Shown in pieces: positions 1-11,900 of a stretch of 64,000 bases of DNA. Made by a program: the position numbers and the translations under genes. The notes below the pieces were generated by a model. The model was not told where the DNA came from. It saw nothing but the letters and a program-made list of their open reading frames with translations, and did not search any database. Source of the stretch: Tetrapyrgos nigripes (Eukaryota > Basidiomycota > Agaricomycetes > Agaricales > Campanellaceae); assembly GCA_013368315.1 (NCBI GenBank), contig JAACJM010000064.1, positions 310,001 through 374,000 on the forward strand, written 5' to 3'. The stretch's first letter is position 1; each line of letters opens with the position of its first letter.

Positions 1-1
1 A

Positions 2-349
2 GGGGCATATTCTTTCAATGACATTGTCTTCAAGGGAATCGGTGAACGTCTGAATCAAGGGCCGACTCTAGGGGCATTCATAAGAGGTTTTCGACCTCAC
101 AGGGTTCTGAACAAATCATACTTAGGGTACCTGAATATGTTCTTTCCACCTGCATCGCCCCAATTACTTTCTGCTTTCGGCCGCCATACACTTATCTTCA
201 ACTCGTGTGTTCCCTGGCATTCAGACCATGAGTCACGTTTCCGCCCTGTACGGATACTGAGGGAGCTGGTGGCCCTGATTGAACCTGAGAAGCCCAGAAA
301 GTTCCCCAGGACGAAGGGTTTTCATTCTTCATCCAAACAGCGACCGTAA
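2..349 (+). CDS. 3' end of an unidentified gene
   Basis: An open frame runs without a stop from base 2, the window edge, to a stop at 347-349 (115 codons), so the gene probably begins outside the window. The encoded tail is mixed in composition, with hydrophobic patches in the middle (around NMFFPPASPQLL) and a basic C-terminus (RTKGFHSSSKQRP). I see no catalytic motif, membrane segment or repeat and do not recognise the family. The full openness from the edge and the ordinary amino-acid mix are the only support. It could be the last exon of an F-box-like or other lineage-specific gene, or a chance open frame. Confidence 0.4.
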   Translation, partial: GAYSFNDIVFKGIGERLNQGPTLGAFIRGFRPHRVLNKSYLGYLNMFFPPASPQLLSAFGRHTLIFNSCVPWHSDHESRFRPVRILRELVALIEPEKPRKFPRTKGFHSSSKQRP

Positions 350-2388
350 AGGCTCGGTTTGAGGTGGTATACGTTGGTGAGAGTTATGGGTGGATTTTCC
401 GGATTTAATTTTTGATGGGGTTGTCCGGTTACTATCCGGTAGATTCCAAGAATACCGGTTGAAGGGCACGTGTTCTTGACGCTTTTTTCGAATTTTTGGG
501 CTGAGGTCTCTTCTCAAGAGCAACTACAACTACACAGCATAATTTTCAGCTCGGACTGCGTCAGGTTGGCCTCTCAAATGTCCGACACTTCTAGCGCCTC
601 GGACCCTTGGAGTGTACTATCTTTCTCCAAAAGTGGTAATATTTCTGTCAGCCTTTGGTGTTTCCGATACTGAAACGAATGGAATTCTATATTTTACCAG
701 TTGACATGCACCAATGTCATGCCAGTTGTACTCTGACTTCGCTTCTTCTCCAAAGTCTTTGTTTTCGTCACTTATCGTGGTTTGTGTTTAATAATACGTA
801 TTCTACGGCCGTGTACTGACATCGCTTGTCCTTCGGACTATATTTTGTATTCGGCGTGCGCACCATTGCCACTAGACTGTATGATATATCTACGCAGCTT
901 TGTGGTGAGTCTTTATTCTATACGAATTAATCACTATGACTGTTTAGGCATACCCTGGAATACCGGATTCCGCCGGATACAGGGAAAACCTGCGTTGAAT
1001 TCTTTGCCGAGGATTGTTCTTAGTACTCAGGGTCAGCTTTCGATGGTCGGGAGAGAGCCATCCAGTTTTGCGCGTTCCGAGGAAATGCCTTTCACTCTGG
1101 GAAATAGTGGAACAATTCCGGTATGCAGCTATGTCTTTCTGTCATCGCTTATTAGGCTCCACGATTCCACCTAAATTCAAACAGTGAGTGGTATGCCACC
1201 AAGCCTGATTGATCAACGTTTGTGTTGTTTAATGTGTTCTCGATTCTGATGATCTTAAATCCTTGGAGGAATATGTTCTTCGACTCAGCTTGCATCTGAC
1301 CATTTATCATTATCTTTTCTCTCCAATCTGTCAGATGATGCCCACCTCTGTCGGAATATCATTCTAAACCTAAGCCCGGGGCTGCAGATCTGTCGTTCCG
1401 TACCTTCTTCGGAGCGGACATGATCTTCCTCCGTGATGTTGCACAGCAAGAAAGGATACCATACGCAGAACACCACTGCAAGGTCTTCTGATCAAAACCT
1501 TCGACTCATTGCGATGCCAGTAATAGAAAGTTCATTAAGCAAAATGCCTTACTTCACTGACGCAATCCCAGATTGCAAGTCTCGTGCTATGGAACAAGCG
1601 TACTTTTCTATCTTCAGAAGTTATCCATGACAGAACGTGCGAGCGACGTCGGGATCCGTGAACTTTCATGATGAAATTTGATGACGAGACGCGCAAAAGA
1701 CCTCACTGATCAAAATTCTTGAGGGGTGCATACTCTTGAGTGCTTGTGAGGGGTGCTCATGACTTATTCGGGAAATATACTAGGAAATCACCGTCGCCCC
1801 TTTTCATTTTTGAATTCTCCTCAAATTTAGCTTCAGGCCTGGGTTTATATGGGCCTTTGTATTTGTAAGGCAAAAGTTTTTGTGTCCAAGATGCTATACA
1901 TTAGTAGTGCGTTCAGATGCAAACATTCATTGACTACGGGTCAAAATCTTCCGGCAGTTGAAAAGGCTGCAATGAGAAGGCATTAATGCTCTCAACACAG
2001 GAAATCCCGTTGTGTTTGCTTTGAGATAGAATACCCAGACGAATAGACTAGATGATCAAGATCCTGCAGAGATATCAACATCACCGTCCTTGATTCTTTA
2101 AACCGAAGGAGCTCGCTCGGAGGAGTTCCTTCAAATTCGGCACACAGCCTCCATTTGGCAACCTGGGTTTGAATGAACCTTCCAGCTCACTGGGTCTTGT
2201 AGATTCTCACCAGGCGTTTACGTACGCCCCATCTCAGATCTAGATCGGTTTGTGCTGAGCCCCAATGCCTTGTTATAAAGGGATCGTCCTTTCAAACCGC
2301 TTTCTCGTTAAGTTACCTTTCACTTCCTCGACATCCATCTTCTATTCACCTCCATTCTCGACTCTGTCTAACTCTGTCTAACGCTGCA
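350..2388. other. Gene-poor interval upstream of the TEA gene
   Basis: No convincing gene is visible in these 2 kb. One patch could be an isolated exon: 948-1120 (+) is open, preceded by a 43-bp intron-like stretch (905-947, GTGAGT..TTTAG) and followed by GTATGC. It cannot be linked to a family. The last 120 bp are the promoter and leader of the TEA-domain gene, with a TATA box and a C/T-rich leader. Confidence 0.4.
2274..2280 (+). promoter_or_regulatory. TATA box of the TEA-domain gene
   Basis: TATAAAG lies 109 bp upstream of the chosen ATG at 2389. It is followed by a pyrimidine-rich leader (CTTTCTCGTTAAG, then CACTTCCTCGACATCC), a usual arrangement in fungal promoters. It is the only clear TATA element in the interval. 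Confidence 0.55.
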
Positions 2389-4116
2389 ATGCGCGCTCCT
2401 GATCACTGGTCTAGCGGATCCTCCTCTTCTAGTTCACCATCACCACCTATGCCCAACAATCGACAATTACCGAACGTGGATCAAGGTGAAAACAGCTCCA
2501 ACAACGGGGAAACATCCAGAGTATTTCGGGATGTTTTCAAAGGTCGCAAGTGCTGGAAAACCCAGAAGGGAGGTGAAATGGTGTGGCCTCCCGAGCTCGA
2601 AGCTGCTCTGCTTGAAGGTACGACCTTTTGATGGCCGCCACGTAAAAATTGTCAACCGATGTTTTACATTTGCAGGTCTGGCTAAATACCAACCAGATAA
2701 CTCTAGAGAGACTGTCCTACTCGGCCGGTATGTCCCCCAATGCTCCTCTGGATGAGATCAGAACGGTGATGGCCACTCTAGCTACCCCATGCGGAATCGC
2801 TTCATCTCCGAATACATATTGCGCGCGACTGGGAAATATCGCACTGCTAAACAAGTCGGCAGTCGCCTGCAACAGCTCAGAGACACATGCAATGCTAAAG
2901 AACGTAAGTCGTCGCTGGTCATCTCCTGCGCCTTATGTCGAGTTACTTACTGAACCTTGAATACATGATTGGCTCTACTCAGTCCAACACCTACTGTCTC
3001 CCGTCCGGAAGCAAAACGCCCCAATCTCGAACCGTGTTCAATACAGTTGTCTCAAACGTTACGGCCTCTCTGATGCCTCCCCATCGTTGAGCGACGCATC
3101 ACTTCCCGGGTCCCCTAACATTCAAGCAAACGAGTCCGCTCCTAGGCCATTACGGCCTGTCATCTATACCTACGACATCGTACCCGAAGATCACCCCTCA
3201 ACAATGGGATCTGGGGCGTCGAATTATCTTAGCGCAACTTCCAGAGGGACCTCCGAAGCCGCTGCGTCCCCAGTACCCATACGCGCCGTCGATCCCACCC
3301 TCACCTTCACTTCTGCATCCGCACTACCTACATCAGAGATTCGTTCGGTCTTCAGAGTCTACCAAAATGATCAGCACCCCGAGAAGGTTTGGAAGAGTGA
3401 CATTTCTGCTCTCAATCCTCTCGATCATTCCCAAATCCCATACGCAGTTCCGGACAGCACGTATATGTACAAAACTTCCTTTAGCGGTGGCTTATGGGAT
3501 GCTATTTGCCAGTCAGAAGGTGAGTAAAGCTTTCATGAAGTGAGAAGGATGCGTCTAAAGTGATCTCGATGCAGACCCCACCAAACTTACGGTTTATCAC
3601 AACATACTCCGTGATAATCCAAATTCCTCGACTCCATTTGTCCTCTTCTCAGCTGTGTACAAGTTTCGCTATAGCTACCCGCCATCTCATTCAAACCTAC
3701 GAGCTTCGGCGCAGGGCAATGGCCTTGGAACGCTCTATTCTATGGAGACCAACTCAGAAACCAGCGTGCAACCAACTGTCAATCAGGATTACCCCCAGAA
3801 CCTTGATTTCTTCGACCAGATGCTATCGAGCTACGCTGGATACGACTTTAGCAACCATGATGGCTGGTCCGGTTCTGTCCCCACTACCCCTAGTGGTTCT
3901 GAGGAGAACTACAACCGGACTTCGCCGCCGTACTATAGGGACAATCCAGAGCGTTTCAGCCACTGTCGAGCTGGTTATCGCGATGACAGCTCCGACTCTC
4001 TGTCCCCTGTATCGACCACCTTTCCCGCTACTTACATGAATTACGTGAGTGTCTTTAGAAGTCGAATCACCCTGTTCTGGTCTGACAATCTCTTCCCTAT
4101 TCAGAGAACAAACTGA
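2389..4116 (+). CDS. TEA/ATTS-domain transcription factor
   Basis: Six exons (2389-2617, 2676-2727, 2782-2903, 2983-3519, 3575-4044, 4105-4116) join in frame to a 473-aa protein. Residues of about 50-125 form a TEA DNA-binding domain: RKCWKT..VWPPELEAALLEGL at the first helix, LLGRYPMRNRFISEYI in the middle, and RATGKYRTAKQVGSRLQQLR at the recognition helix. The helix-3 pattern TGKxRTxKQVxSxxQ is the family signature (AbaA, Tec1, TEF-1). The rest is Ser/Pro/Tyr-rich and probably regulatory. In ascomycetes this family controls conidiation or filamentation; roles in basidiomycetes are less clear, and here nuclear DNA binding is inferred from the domain. Introns are 54-79 bp with GT..AG ends, and two interrupt the TEA domain itself. 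The ATG is the first one after the TATA box. Confidence 0.93.
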
Positions 4117-4405
4117 GCATCTCAGCAATATGCATACGTTATGATATACCCTCCTGCACGTTTGCTTATTTATCCATTAATACTATCGTTGTACGCTGGG
4201 CCCGAGGACTCTTCAGTTGCTCTACAGCTAATCCCCCGTTATGTTATCTTTCCAAGCTTACTTGTAACTCCTTAGTGACTGCGCCATTAGCATGCATGTT
4301 TGTTACAAAATTCCTTTAGAACTGCATCCATGTAGAAACTACCAAAACCCGTTACCCAAAAGGATATATCGCAGCAAAACAGTAACATAACCCGAACATG
4401 ACCCT

Positions 4406-5059
4406 CTAGATGAATTTGGAGCTCAGAGCAGCTTCCGCCCGTCTGGCTTCCTCGCTTCCAGCGCCGTAAAGTCTTGCACTAACTAGAGGCATACAAAAAA
4501 ATCAGTCATCGAATACAACTCTCCGCAGATGAAAACAAGGTGACATACGGCTCTTCAAGCTAGATATTATCTGGATCTTGGTCGTAAAGTCTTTGGTCAT
4601 CAAGGCCACATCCGCATTTTTGATGCCCCTCGTGATCCCTCTGGCCACTACTTCCTTCCTCCTTCCGTCAGGACCCTCTCCAGGAATAGAAGCATATGCA
4701 TTGACCAAAGCGTCGGTCCAAGTTCTCATAGCCATTCCCCCAGCCATTGCTTCCCATTTGCTCATCTCGAGAACCATGTTCGTCACACCACCTACAATGA
4801 CTCCAACTTCACTCTCTGTCTGACCAATGCCCTCCAAGCCGATTTTGACATTTGGGAAGTGCTTCTGAATGATAGAAAGGACATTTGAATAGGACACCCC
4901 ATCCCCTGCTTGGCCGTTTCCTCCATTTCCAGCGAGCCAGGACTTTGTCTTATCCACCGCAGTGTATATATCGCTTCTCAACGTAGGTGACATGCTCTTC
5001 TGCTCTGCATTACCCCCTGCAGCAGCAGCAGCAAGCTGGCTTGATAGATTGCGGAACAT
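4406..5059 (-). CDS. Small conserved-looking protein of unknown function
   Basis: Two exons (5059-4549 and 4482-4406, joined by a 66-bp GTATGT..CTAG intron) give 195 aa. Reading on past the donor adds a spurious tail, so the spliced form, ending SLKSLSARLYGAG..SSKFI, is preferred. I place the start at MFRNLSSQLAAAAAGG; an in-frame ATG 69 bp upstream would add a Pro-rich leader. The protein has an Ala/Gly-rich start, a low-complexity NGGNGQAGDG stretch, then an apparently alpha-helical body with a small hydrophobic patch (VGVIVGGVTNMVLEM). No signal peptide or enzyme motif is seen. The gene is tail-to-tail with the TEA gene, with about 290 bp between stops. Family not recognised. Confidence 0.75.
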
Positions 5060-5287
5060 TACTGGAAAGTTGAGAGACGACGAAGGGAGGGGATTTCGAG
5101 GTGGTCGTGGATGACTCTCATCCAACACAGCTTACGCGCTTCCGATGAACTCATGGAAACCTCGAGGCCCCTCAATTCAGTAGTTGGCGCCTACCGGACC
5201 GGCGCGTAAAAACAGATTTTATAGCTCGCCAAAAGAAGAACAAGTGCGTTTGTACGTATGAGATAGTTCGTACATAGATTCGTTAGA

Positions 5288-8200
5288 TCATGCAGCCACC
5301 GTGAAGTTAGAAGAAGTGCCCGTGAACGGAGAAATAGACCCGATGAGTGGTTTGCTGTCTCCAAAATAGCGAAGACGGTATGTCCCGCCTGTCACAAATG
5401 TTAGCAGAGATTAGATGGTAGACAGGATCAGTCCAACTTACTTGGCGTACCAGACTCGATTGTCCTGCGGTGGCAAAGGGGATCAGTCAGACACATTCAG
5501 GGTAGAGCTACTATAAGCTGTCTTACCAGGAAATGTTTACTGTACTGGTTCCCGTAATCTGGAGTGGCGTACATAGTGTCAAAATTATAGTATAGGTTCA
5601 TATAGTGGCTGAGCTTACAGTGCTTGTGCGTTCCCACCGATAGATAGTTGAAGGGTGAGAATCAGACTTGACCGGGGTCCACACGCCTGAAACGAAGTGG
5701 TCGACGTTCAAGAACGTTCCCTCCAACCGAAGGTTGTTCTGACAATACCAGGCTCAGTAGGAATTCTACGAGTTCTTCCCTAAACAGATTTACTCACTCT
5801 GGGATTAGCTCCAACAAACTGAGCAATGACGGTATCTCCAGCATGGTATGCGTCCCTATTAACATCAACCAGAACGTCTCCAAATCTCTTTCCAATTGGG
5901 GCAGCATCAAACACGACGGGAGTCTGTCAAAAACAAAAAAGACATGGGTCATATACTTCAGGGAAAGAGAAAAAAAGACGTACCTGCAGGGAAATTGCCT
6001 TGGAAGTCTGCTCGGCTGGAGCTGCATCGGAAGCCGGAGTTCCAGAGACGGAATCGGCGATGAATGGAAGCAAGCTGGTATACTTGTCGATGTAGGCTTC
6101 TAGGGTATCTGAGAGAAACGATGTGCATCAGACGGCGATCAAAGCTGGAACATCTTCGACACTGACATTGTCCAAAGATAGTCGATGCTCCTTCGTACCG
6201 CTGTACACCGTACTCCTCTCTAGTGGTGACATAATGAGCGTAGGTGTTTGCAGGCCCTGCTATAACGACATATGCGTCATTGCCTATGATGCCTCGGGAT
6301 ATGAGTTGTGCCCGGATCGCCTCTCTAACGTGAGGCGAATATCATGTAGAAATTGATACGCAGAAATCGTCGGAAAGGGAGAAACATGTGAGCTCAAGCT
6401 TGCTTCTTCTTAATTAAAGATCAAACCTAATTCTTCGTCCCGCCATCGTGGTCAATTCACCTGAGAACCGAAGAACATCACTTTTCTGTTGACCGCAAGA
6501 CACCATGGGTCAAATGACTTGCCTGGCATTATTAGCATCACTGTTTGCGGGCACAATTCATTAAGAATCATGACCTATCGGGAAAGAAGTTGACGAATAG
6601 ACTCACCAAAGTTCCCAACCCGCAACATCTGAATATCGACCGTGCTCGGGGACCATTCATACGGTGTGTGCGCAAAACCCTATTATCATAGCGTTACTCG
6701 ACGAGAAAAGACACAGGGACGCCGATGACAACGGGTGAGAAGGAACTACTCACAGTATTCAGAAGGATGGGCTTGGGGTCCTGACAAGCTTTTTGAGCCG
6801 CCGACGGCTGAGGGGTTACAACGCCTAGAGCAGAACAACAATATTGAGTAGCGGCTCTAGACATGCCGAGGTCACCGAAACCGACCTTTCACAATCTCCC
6901 AGAAGGGGTTTCTGCGAAAAGAATTGTAGTCGAACAGGAGGTTCCTCAACACAAATTACTCACTGTGGATTTGATGAATTGTCTCCTTGCACAAAGTCGA
7001 AAGCGCCGGGTCCATCGCTGTCGAAGCAAGGGAAAAAAGAAGTTAGTCTACTTTAAGAATAAAGATCCTCATGGACTCTGACGTTGTGCCACCAGCAAAT
7101 GAGAATCCTGAACCATTCAGTCAATTGAGTAGATCAGGAATTTAGTGTGTCTCGGGCTCACCCATCGCCGCCGGACATGTTTGTACAGTGGTTCCGTTAG
7201 AAAGCGCGAATGTATGATTTGCCCTAAAGAATTTCGTTATGTCATCTCAGTCCTTTTCCTTCCATTGAACCATTCGGCACCCCAAGGAGAAGAGGAGACT
7301 TGATCTGATAGACGTACATGTTCATATAGATATGCACGCTTCTAACGGCTCCGTTTACGGGAGAGAGATTGTTGCCTTGCATAACCGTGCGGGCCCCTTC
7401 AAATTGGGCTTCACCAATTAGTCTGTTGGATTCAAAATCGGAGATACGGAAACCTGGTCCTCTGTATACATAGAACAGATCAGAAATGGCGAAACGAGGA
7501 TAGTGAGGAAAGGGTCCTGGTCTGCTAACCACGTTGCTTACCTTCCGTGACAATCTTGGACAGTTCCTCCACATGTCGAGTGATTGAAATCACAGGCCAT
7601 GCCGTCCCATTCTTCTCCTGGACTCTCACAGAATGCACCGAGACTGAATGAAGCACGGAGAAATCATGTCTGTAAGTGAGCGATCTTGACGAGCATAGAA
7701 GGGTTTCTTCACGTACGTATTGGGACTGGTGTCACCGACGTTCGCTGTTTAGAAGCGAATGTCAGTTGAGAACCTTTGGAGGTAGATTTGGAGATCCTTA
7801 CATTGGGTAAAGCCGGCGACAAACGTTGCATTACCAGGCATTGCGTTTGGTTCAACGGAGGCTTGAGACGCCGGACACTAAGTAAGTCACTGACGTGAAG
7901 AACGAAGATCTGAGCATACCTTCGTACAAGTAAGCGGCCATACCCTTATTGTCAGCGCTGACAAGGGTGTTGTTCTAAGGAAAACATGTTCAGTCAGGGA
8001 AAAAGAGGAAAAAAATGAACACCTACCTCGTAAAGGCTCGTCCCGTGAACAGCAAAGAAACTAATAAACCCTCTTGCGTTGCCGCTTCCATCATCAAACC
8101 TCAACAAACTCATATCCTTATCCTGATCAAACTGATACCTAGCCCTCTCCGCTGCCGGATTAGCAAGATATGCAGAAGGAGATCTATTAATATTCGCATT

Positions 8201-9439
8201 CAACACCGTCGTATTCCCGACGCTCAACTTTCCAGGCGTCAAATTCGCATGAGCTCTCTGAACGGCCAAAACTGTTCCCGCGACGATAGCATCTGCAGTT
8301 TGCTTTACATATCCAAGAGATGTAATCTGGGGCAGGAGATTTTCCAAGTAACCGCCGACACCTGAGTGTTGATGAGTGCCGACAAACGCAATGTTCTCGT
8401 TCGTATAAACGCCGGGGAATTGAGACGATAATTGAGAGACGATTGAACGCCGGACGCCTGTATCTCCCATTGCAATGTCTATACATATTAGGGATTAGAA
8501 TCGGAATTAGGAAGGAAGGAGGCAGAGAACGGAGGTAGGATGTAGGAATGAATGGAATATGTCAGTTTCTGCGTTCATGTCGGTGAATTGATAAAACTGC
8601 GGTATACGCGCAGGTATGACGGAAGAAGAGCGTATGATCCCCATAGTAGTTGGGTAGATGTACAGCTGGAATGAAGATCCGGTATTTCATCCCCCGAGCC
8701 AGAATAGGAAAGAGAGCAAGCGCCCATAGTGTCGCTCATGACAGATGAAGAAAAAGAAGAGAGGACTATGCCTAGTCTTGAATAGCTCTTCGAAGAAAAA
8801 AGAACTCCAAATCTGAAGGAAGAACGACGAAATCTCACCTGCATTGATGAAAACGACTCTGTTGGCGGGATTTGCTTGCTCAGCGATGATGAAAGCACGG
8901 CTCCGTTCCCGCATGTGCAGACCAGTGTCTGTTTGTCCGAGGGAAGCATATCCCTAATTCGTGGTACATGTTATTTTGACGATAGTATATTGGATTTGTA
9001 TTGATGGGAAGGTCAGTCGACTTTCGATTCCCAGCGCCTTTTGGGCCAGCCAACCACTCACCATCATGTTCGTCTCTACCACAGGCCTATGTGAGACAGT
9101 TATGCTCTTCAGTTTTGCGCGGTTGTTTGAAGGAGAAAAGCCTACCCAGTGATGTCACCAGTACCTAGTCACACCAACAGGAGTCGCCGTCGTCATCGTC
9201 AGCGAGATACAGCTTTGGAAATCAGCACACCAAAGGAACACACCTAAACCCAGCAAATACTGCCCCTCAACTCCCTTCACCCCAATTCCAGCTTGTCTCG
9301 GCAACAAAGACGACGAAGCCAACAAGGCCGTCAGATACCACACGAAGCTTGACATGGCGTCGAGAAATCCACGGATGAGGTCCCAGAGGTCCAGAGAGAG
9401 TGAAGAAGGCTCGTCAAATGCGGGGGCAAGCGAGGGCAT
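5288..9439 (-). CDS. Neutral ceramidase (ceramide N-acylhydrolase)
   Basis: Twenty-five exons splice in frame to about 747 aa, matching the usual size of neutral/alkaline ceramidases, which cleave ceramide to sphingosine and fatty acid at membranes or outside the cell. Signature segments appear in family order: YLLGLGTGDITGPVVETNMM, GTHQHSGVGGY (zinc-site histidines), FAVHGTS, SADNKGMAAYLYE, SNVGDTSPNT (catalytic serine), CPAAMGFSFAGGTTDGPGAF, ELTTMAGRR, YAHYVTTREEYGVQRYEG, and a C-terminal PFTGTSSNFTV. A hydrophobic stretch near the N-terminus (SFVWYLTALLASSSLLP) is a signal peptide or anchor; a second ATG at 9355 would put it at the extreme N-terminus. Exons are as short as 18-28 bp. Intron 17 (6461-6522) uses a GC donor (CCAG|GCAAGT). 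One acceptor (7862-7865, CTCAAG) lies past an earlier AG that would break the frame. Every join keeps frame, so the gene looks intact. Confidence 0.95.
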
Positions 9440-10399
9440 CTTAATTGTTTGGAATTTGTCGGTATAAGTAGCTCAGCTGAGGAAGGTAGCGACCACGCGT
9501 GTGTTTATGCTATATGCTATTCGATCAACGTCAACATACATCTTTGTGGAGAAGCATGACCACATGCACGGGTAATCACAAGAGAGATGCTACTTGCTCA
9601 GTGGTGGACTTTGTTGGCTATCTTGGGTGAGGGAAGAAGGGCTTGGGTTGAAGACTGTTACTCGCTTCACAAGGCGCACAGTGGTCGATAGGGGACGGAA
9701 TGGAAAGAAAAAGGAGGCACTGCCGCGTTTCGACTCGCGGCTGTCGTTGTGTGCTTATTCGGGTCATGCGAACAAAATGCCCGGCGACGCCGAGAATACA
9801 TGTGATATGACGAGGTATGTACAGCGGGTACAGAAGACTAAGTGTAATGCAGGAACAGCACAGGAACGTCGAAGGCCGTAAGTCTTCATTATGATGAGAG
9901 TACAGGTACGTCTGGCACTTCTGGAAGGAGGACGGAGAAACCTCTGCACCGACATATGAAGGTACAGAACAAAGAAGGTACAGGACATAGGTACAATTCT
10001 ACTCAGAGGAAGAGGGTAGGAAATAGCAGCAGTGACGAGGCTATGAGCCATCAGGTAATCTGGAAGGACACGATCAGTTACGTGTTGAGAGCAGAAAGGA
10101 AGTCAAAGAAGGAAGGAAGCTCAGTTGGCTGTTCTTAGTATTTTTGTAATGGATTCTCCATCCCCGAAGGTACCAGAGTTGGTGTGAAAGGTCTCATCAT
10201 AAAAGAAAGGGAAAGAGACGGGCTGCTCACCGTAAGACAGAGTAGAAGGTCACACAGTCATATGTCCTAGCTAGTTGTGAAGCGTAATACGCCAAGTGGG
10301 TTTCATTAGAGCGTGCAGATAGTCAAGGTCGACTAGAATGGCGCAGCCTAGGTCTCTAGGTTCATTGTTCATACTTGAAGGTCTTCATTACATGCTCCG
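9440..10399. other. Intergenic, probable ceramidase promoter side
   Basis: This 960-bp stretch upstream of the minus-strand ceramidase has no convincing gene. Only short open frames in conflicting directions are present. The first 200 bp should hold the ceramidase promoter. No clear TATA box is seen on the minus strand. Confidence 0.4.
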
Positions 10400-11900
10400 G
10401 GGAAGCTCACTACCTGGAAAATGAACGTCAGTTCCAGTTCGACGTCAACAAAAAGAAAAACGGGAAAAAAAGTAAATAAATCAGTGGTGCAACGTTTGGC
10501 TAAGTGCAAGGCCATTCGTCAAAGCTCCTTGAGCTACGACTGGGGCGGCAAGCAAGAATCATCAGGTAGAAAGGGGGAAGTAGAAGTAAAAGAGTTGAGA
10601 AGAAAAAGCTGACAGGAAAAAAGGAAAAAGAAAAAACACCAGGAAAAATACGAAGAACTTGTATACGCACTGCAGATGTCTCGTCTTCGTGGCCAGGATG
10701 AAGAACCATTATTCAAAACTTAACTTGAGGGACCCATTGCCTGTAGTCCTTGAAGTATCTTGAGGTGTCTTGATACACGAGGAAGAGTCGAGGAAGAGTC
10801 GAAGAGGCAAAGAAAAAAAATCGTGCTTGGTGTTTGTTTGGCTCCGGCCTTAAAGTGACGAGCACGTGGTGTCACGGTCACGGGCAAGGCCTAGACTCCG
10901 ATCTAAGTGACGTCGTGCCAGCTTCCCAAAGCTTTCTCGATATTCTTCCTCCACCACAATCCACTCCATCGATGAAGATACTTGACATTAGCTCAGCTAG
11001 AGGGGCCCGAAACAACTCTTTCTTTTGCTGCAGGGAAGCCTCCGACCTTCAACTCTACAGTTCAGCTACAATTTGCTCAACGAAATACGATGGAAATTCG
11101 CGACTGACAGGCACATAGTCTGTTCTTCGAGGTACATCGAGGTACATATTCCGTATCGGCGCATCCCATACTCTTTCCACAGCCTTTTAATGGTATCTCA
11201 CTTAGGCACTCAAAATTAAGAGTCATGATGACGCACCAACACGGACCAACATTTTCCGAGGATACTTCACGACGGATATCCTGCACGGTAATCCCGCTGC
11301 TGATCCTTTACCCGGGATACTCAGTCCTGAACTAGGCTGAACTAGGGAGCTAGGCCGCCGGTCAACGTTTCATATTTAAACGCGTCAGTCATAGACTGTC
11401 CCGGTTGGCACGTCCATACATACTCTATACTACTACTAGCTCGTCCTCGGAATAATAGGTCAGTCCATATTACGCTCCTCTCTTCATTGCTCCTTCTGAG
11501 TTGCGGACAAGTCATCTCTCTCCATTTTCTAGTCCAGCGCAATATGTCAAGGTCATGTCAATGGATCTCAGCACACGGAATGGTGTCGATTTAGGAAGTG
11601 TACGCAAGAAGACGATAAACGCCATTCGGACGATTTTGAAGACTATTTTCTCCACAGTGAGTACTACCTCTGCTCTTTAACCCCAAGTCTTCTTACTAAC
11701 CCAATAACGCATGGTTATGTATAGGCGACCGTTATTGTAGCAAATGGCTACAGAAGCAGGCAGGCAGCTGATAAGCTGATCCCGAGGAACCCATTTTCAA
11801 TGAAGATAATGTACGTCGATACCTCGCTTTGGTTTACACAGTCGCTGACATGTCGCAGATGCAAATGGAACGATACAACGCCGGAGCTATGAGGACCAAC
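10400..11900. repeat. Diverged third copy of the 21.8-24.5 kb repeat segment
   Basis: Bases 10491-10522 (CAACGTTTGGCTAAGTGCAA, then GGCCATTCGTCA) match 23203-23235 and 63617-63650 almost exactly. Downstream, patches at 10860-11110 (GACGAGCACGTG, GGCCT, CCTCCACCAC, then CTGCAGGGA..CTCAACT) follow the same order as 23461-23700. Patches at 11500-11820 (GACAAGTCATCTCTCT, ATGGATCTC, TATAGGCG, GAATTCATTTTCAA-like) follow 24055-24370. Spacing is roughly kept. No intact reading frame is shared, so this is a decayed dispersed repeat or old segmental duplication. Confidence 0.7.
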
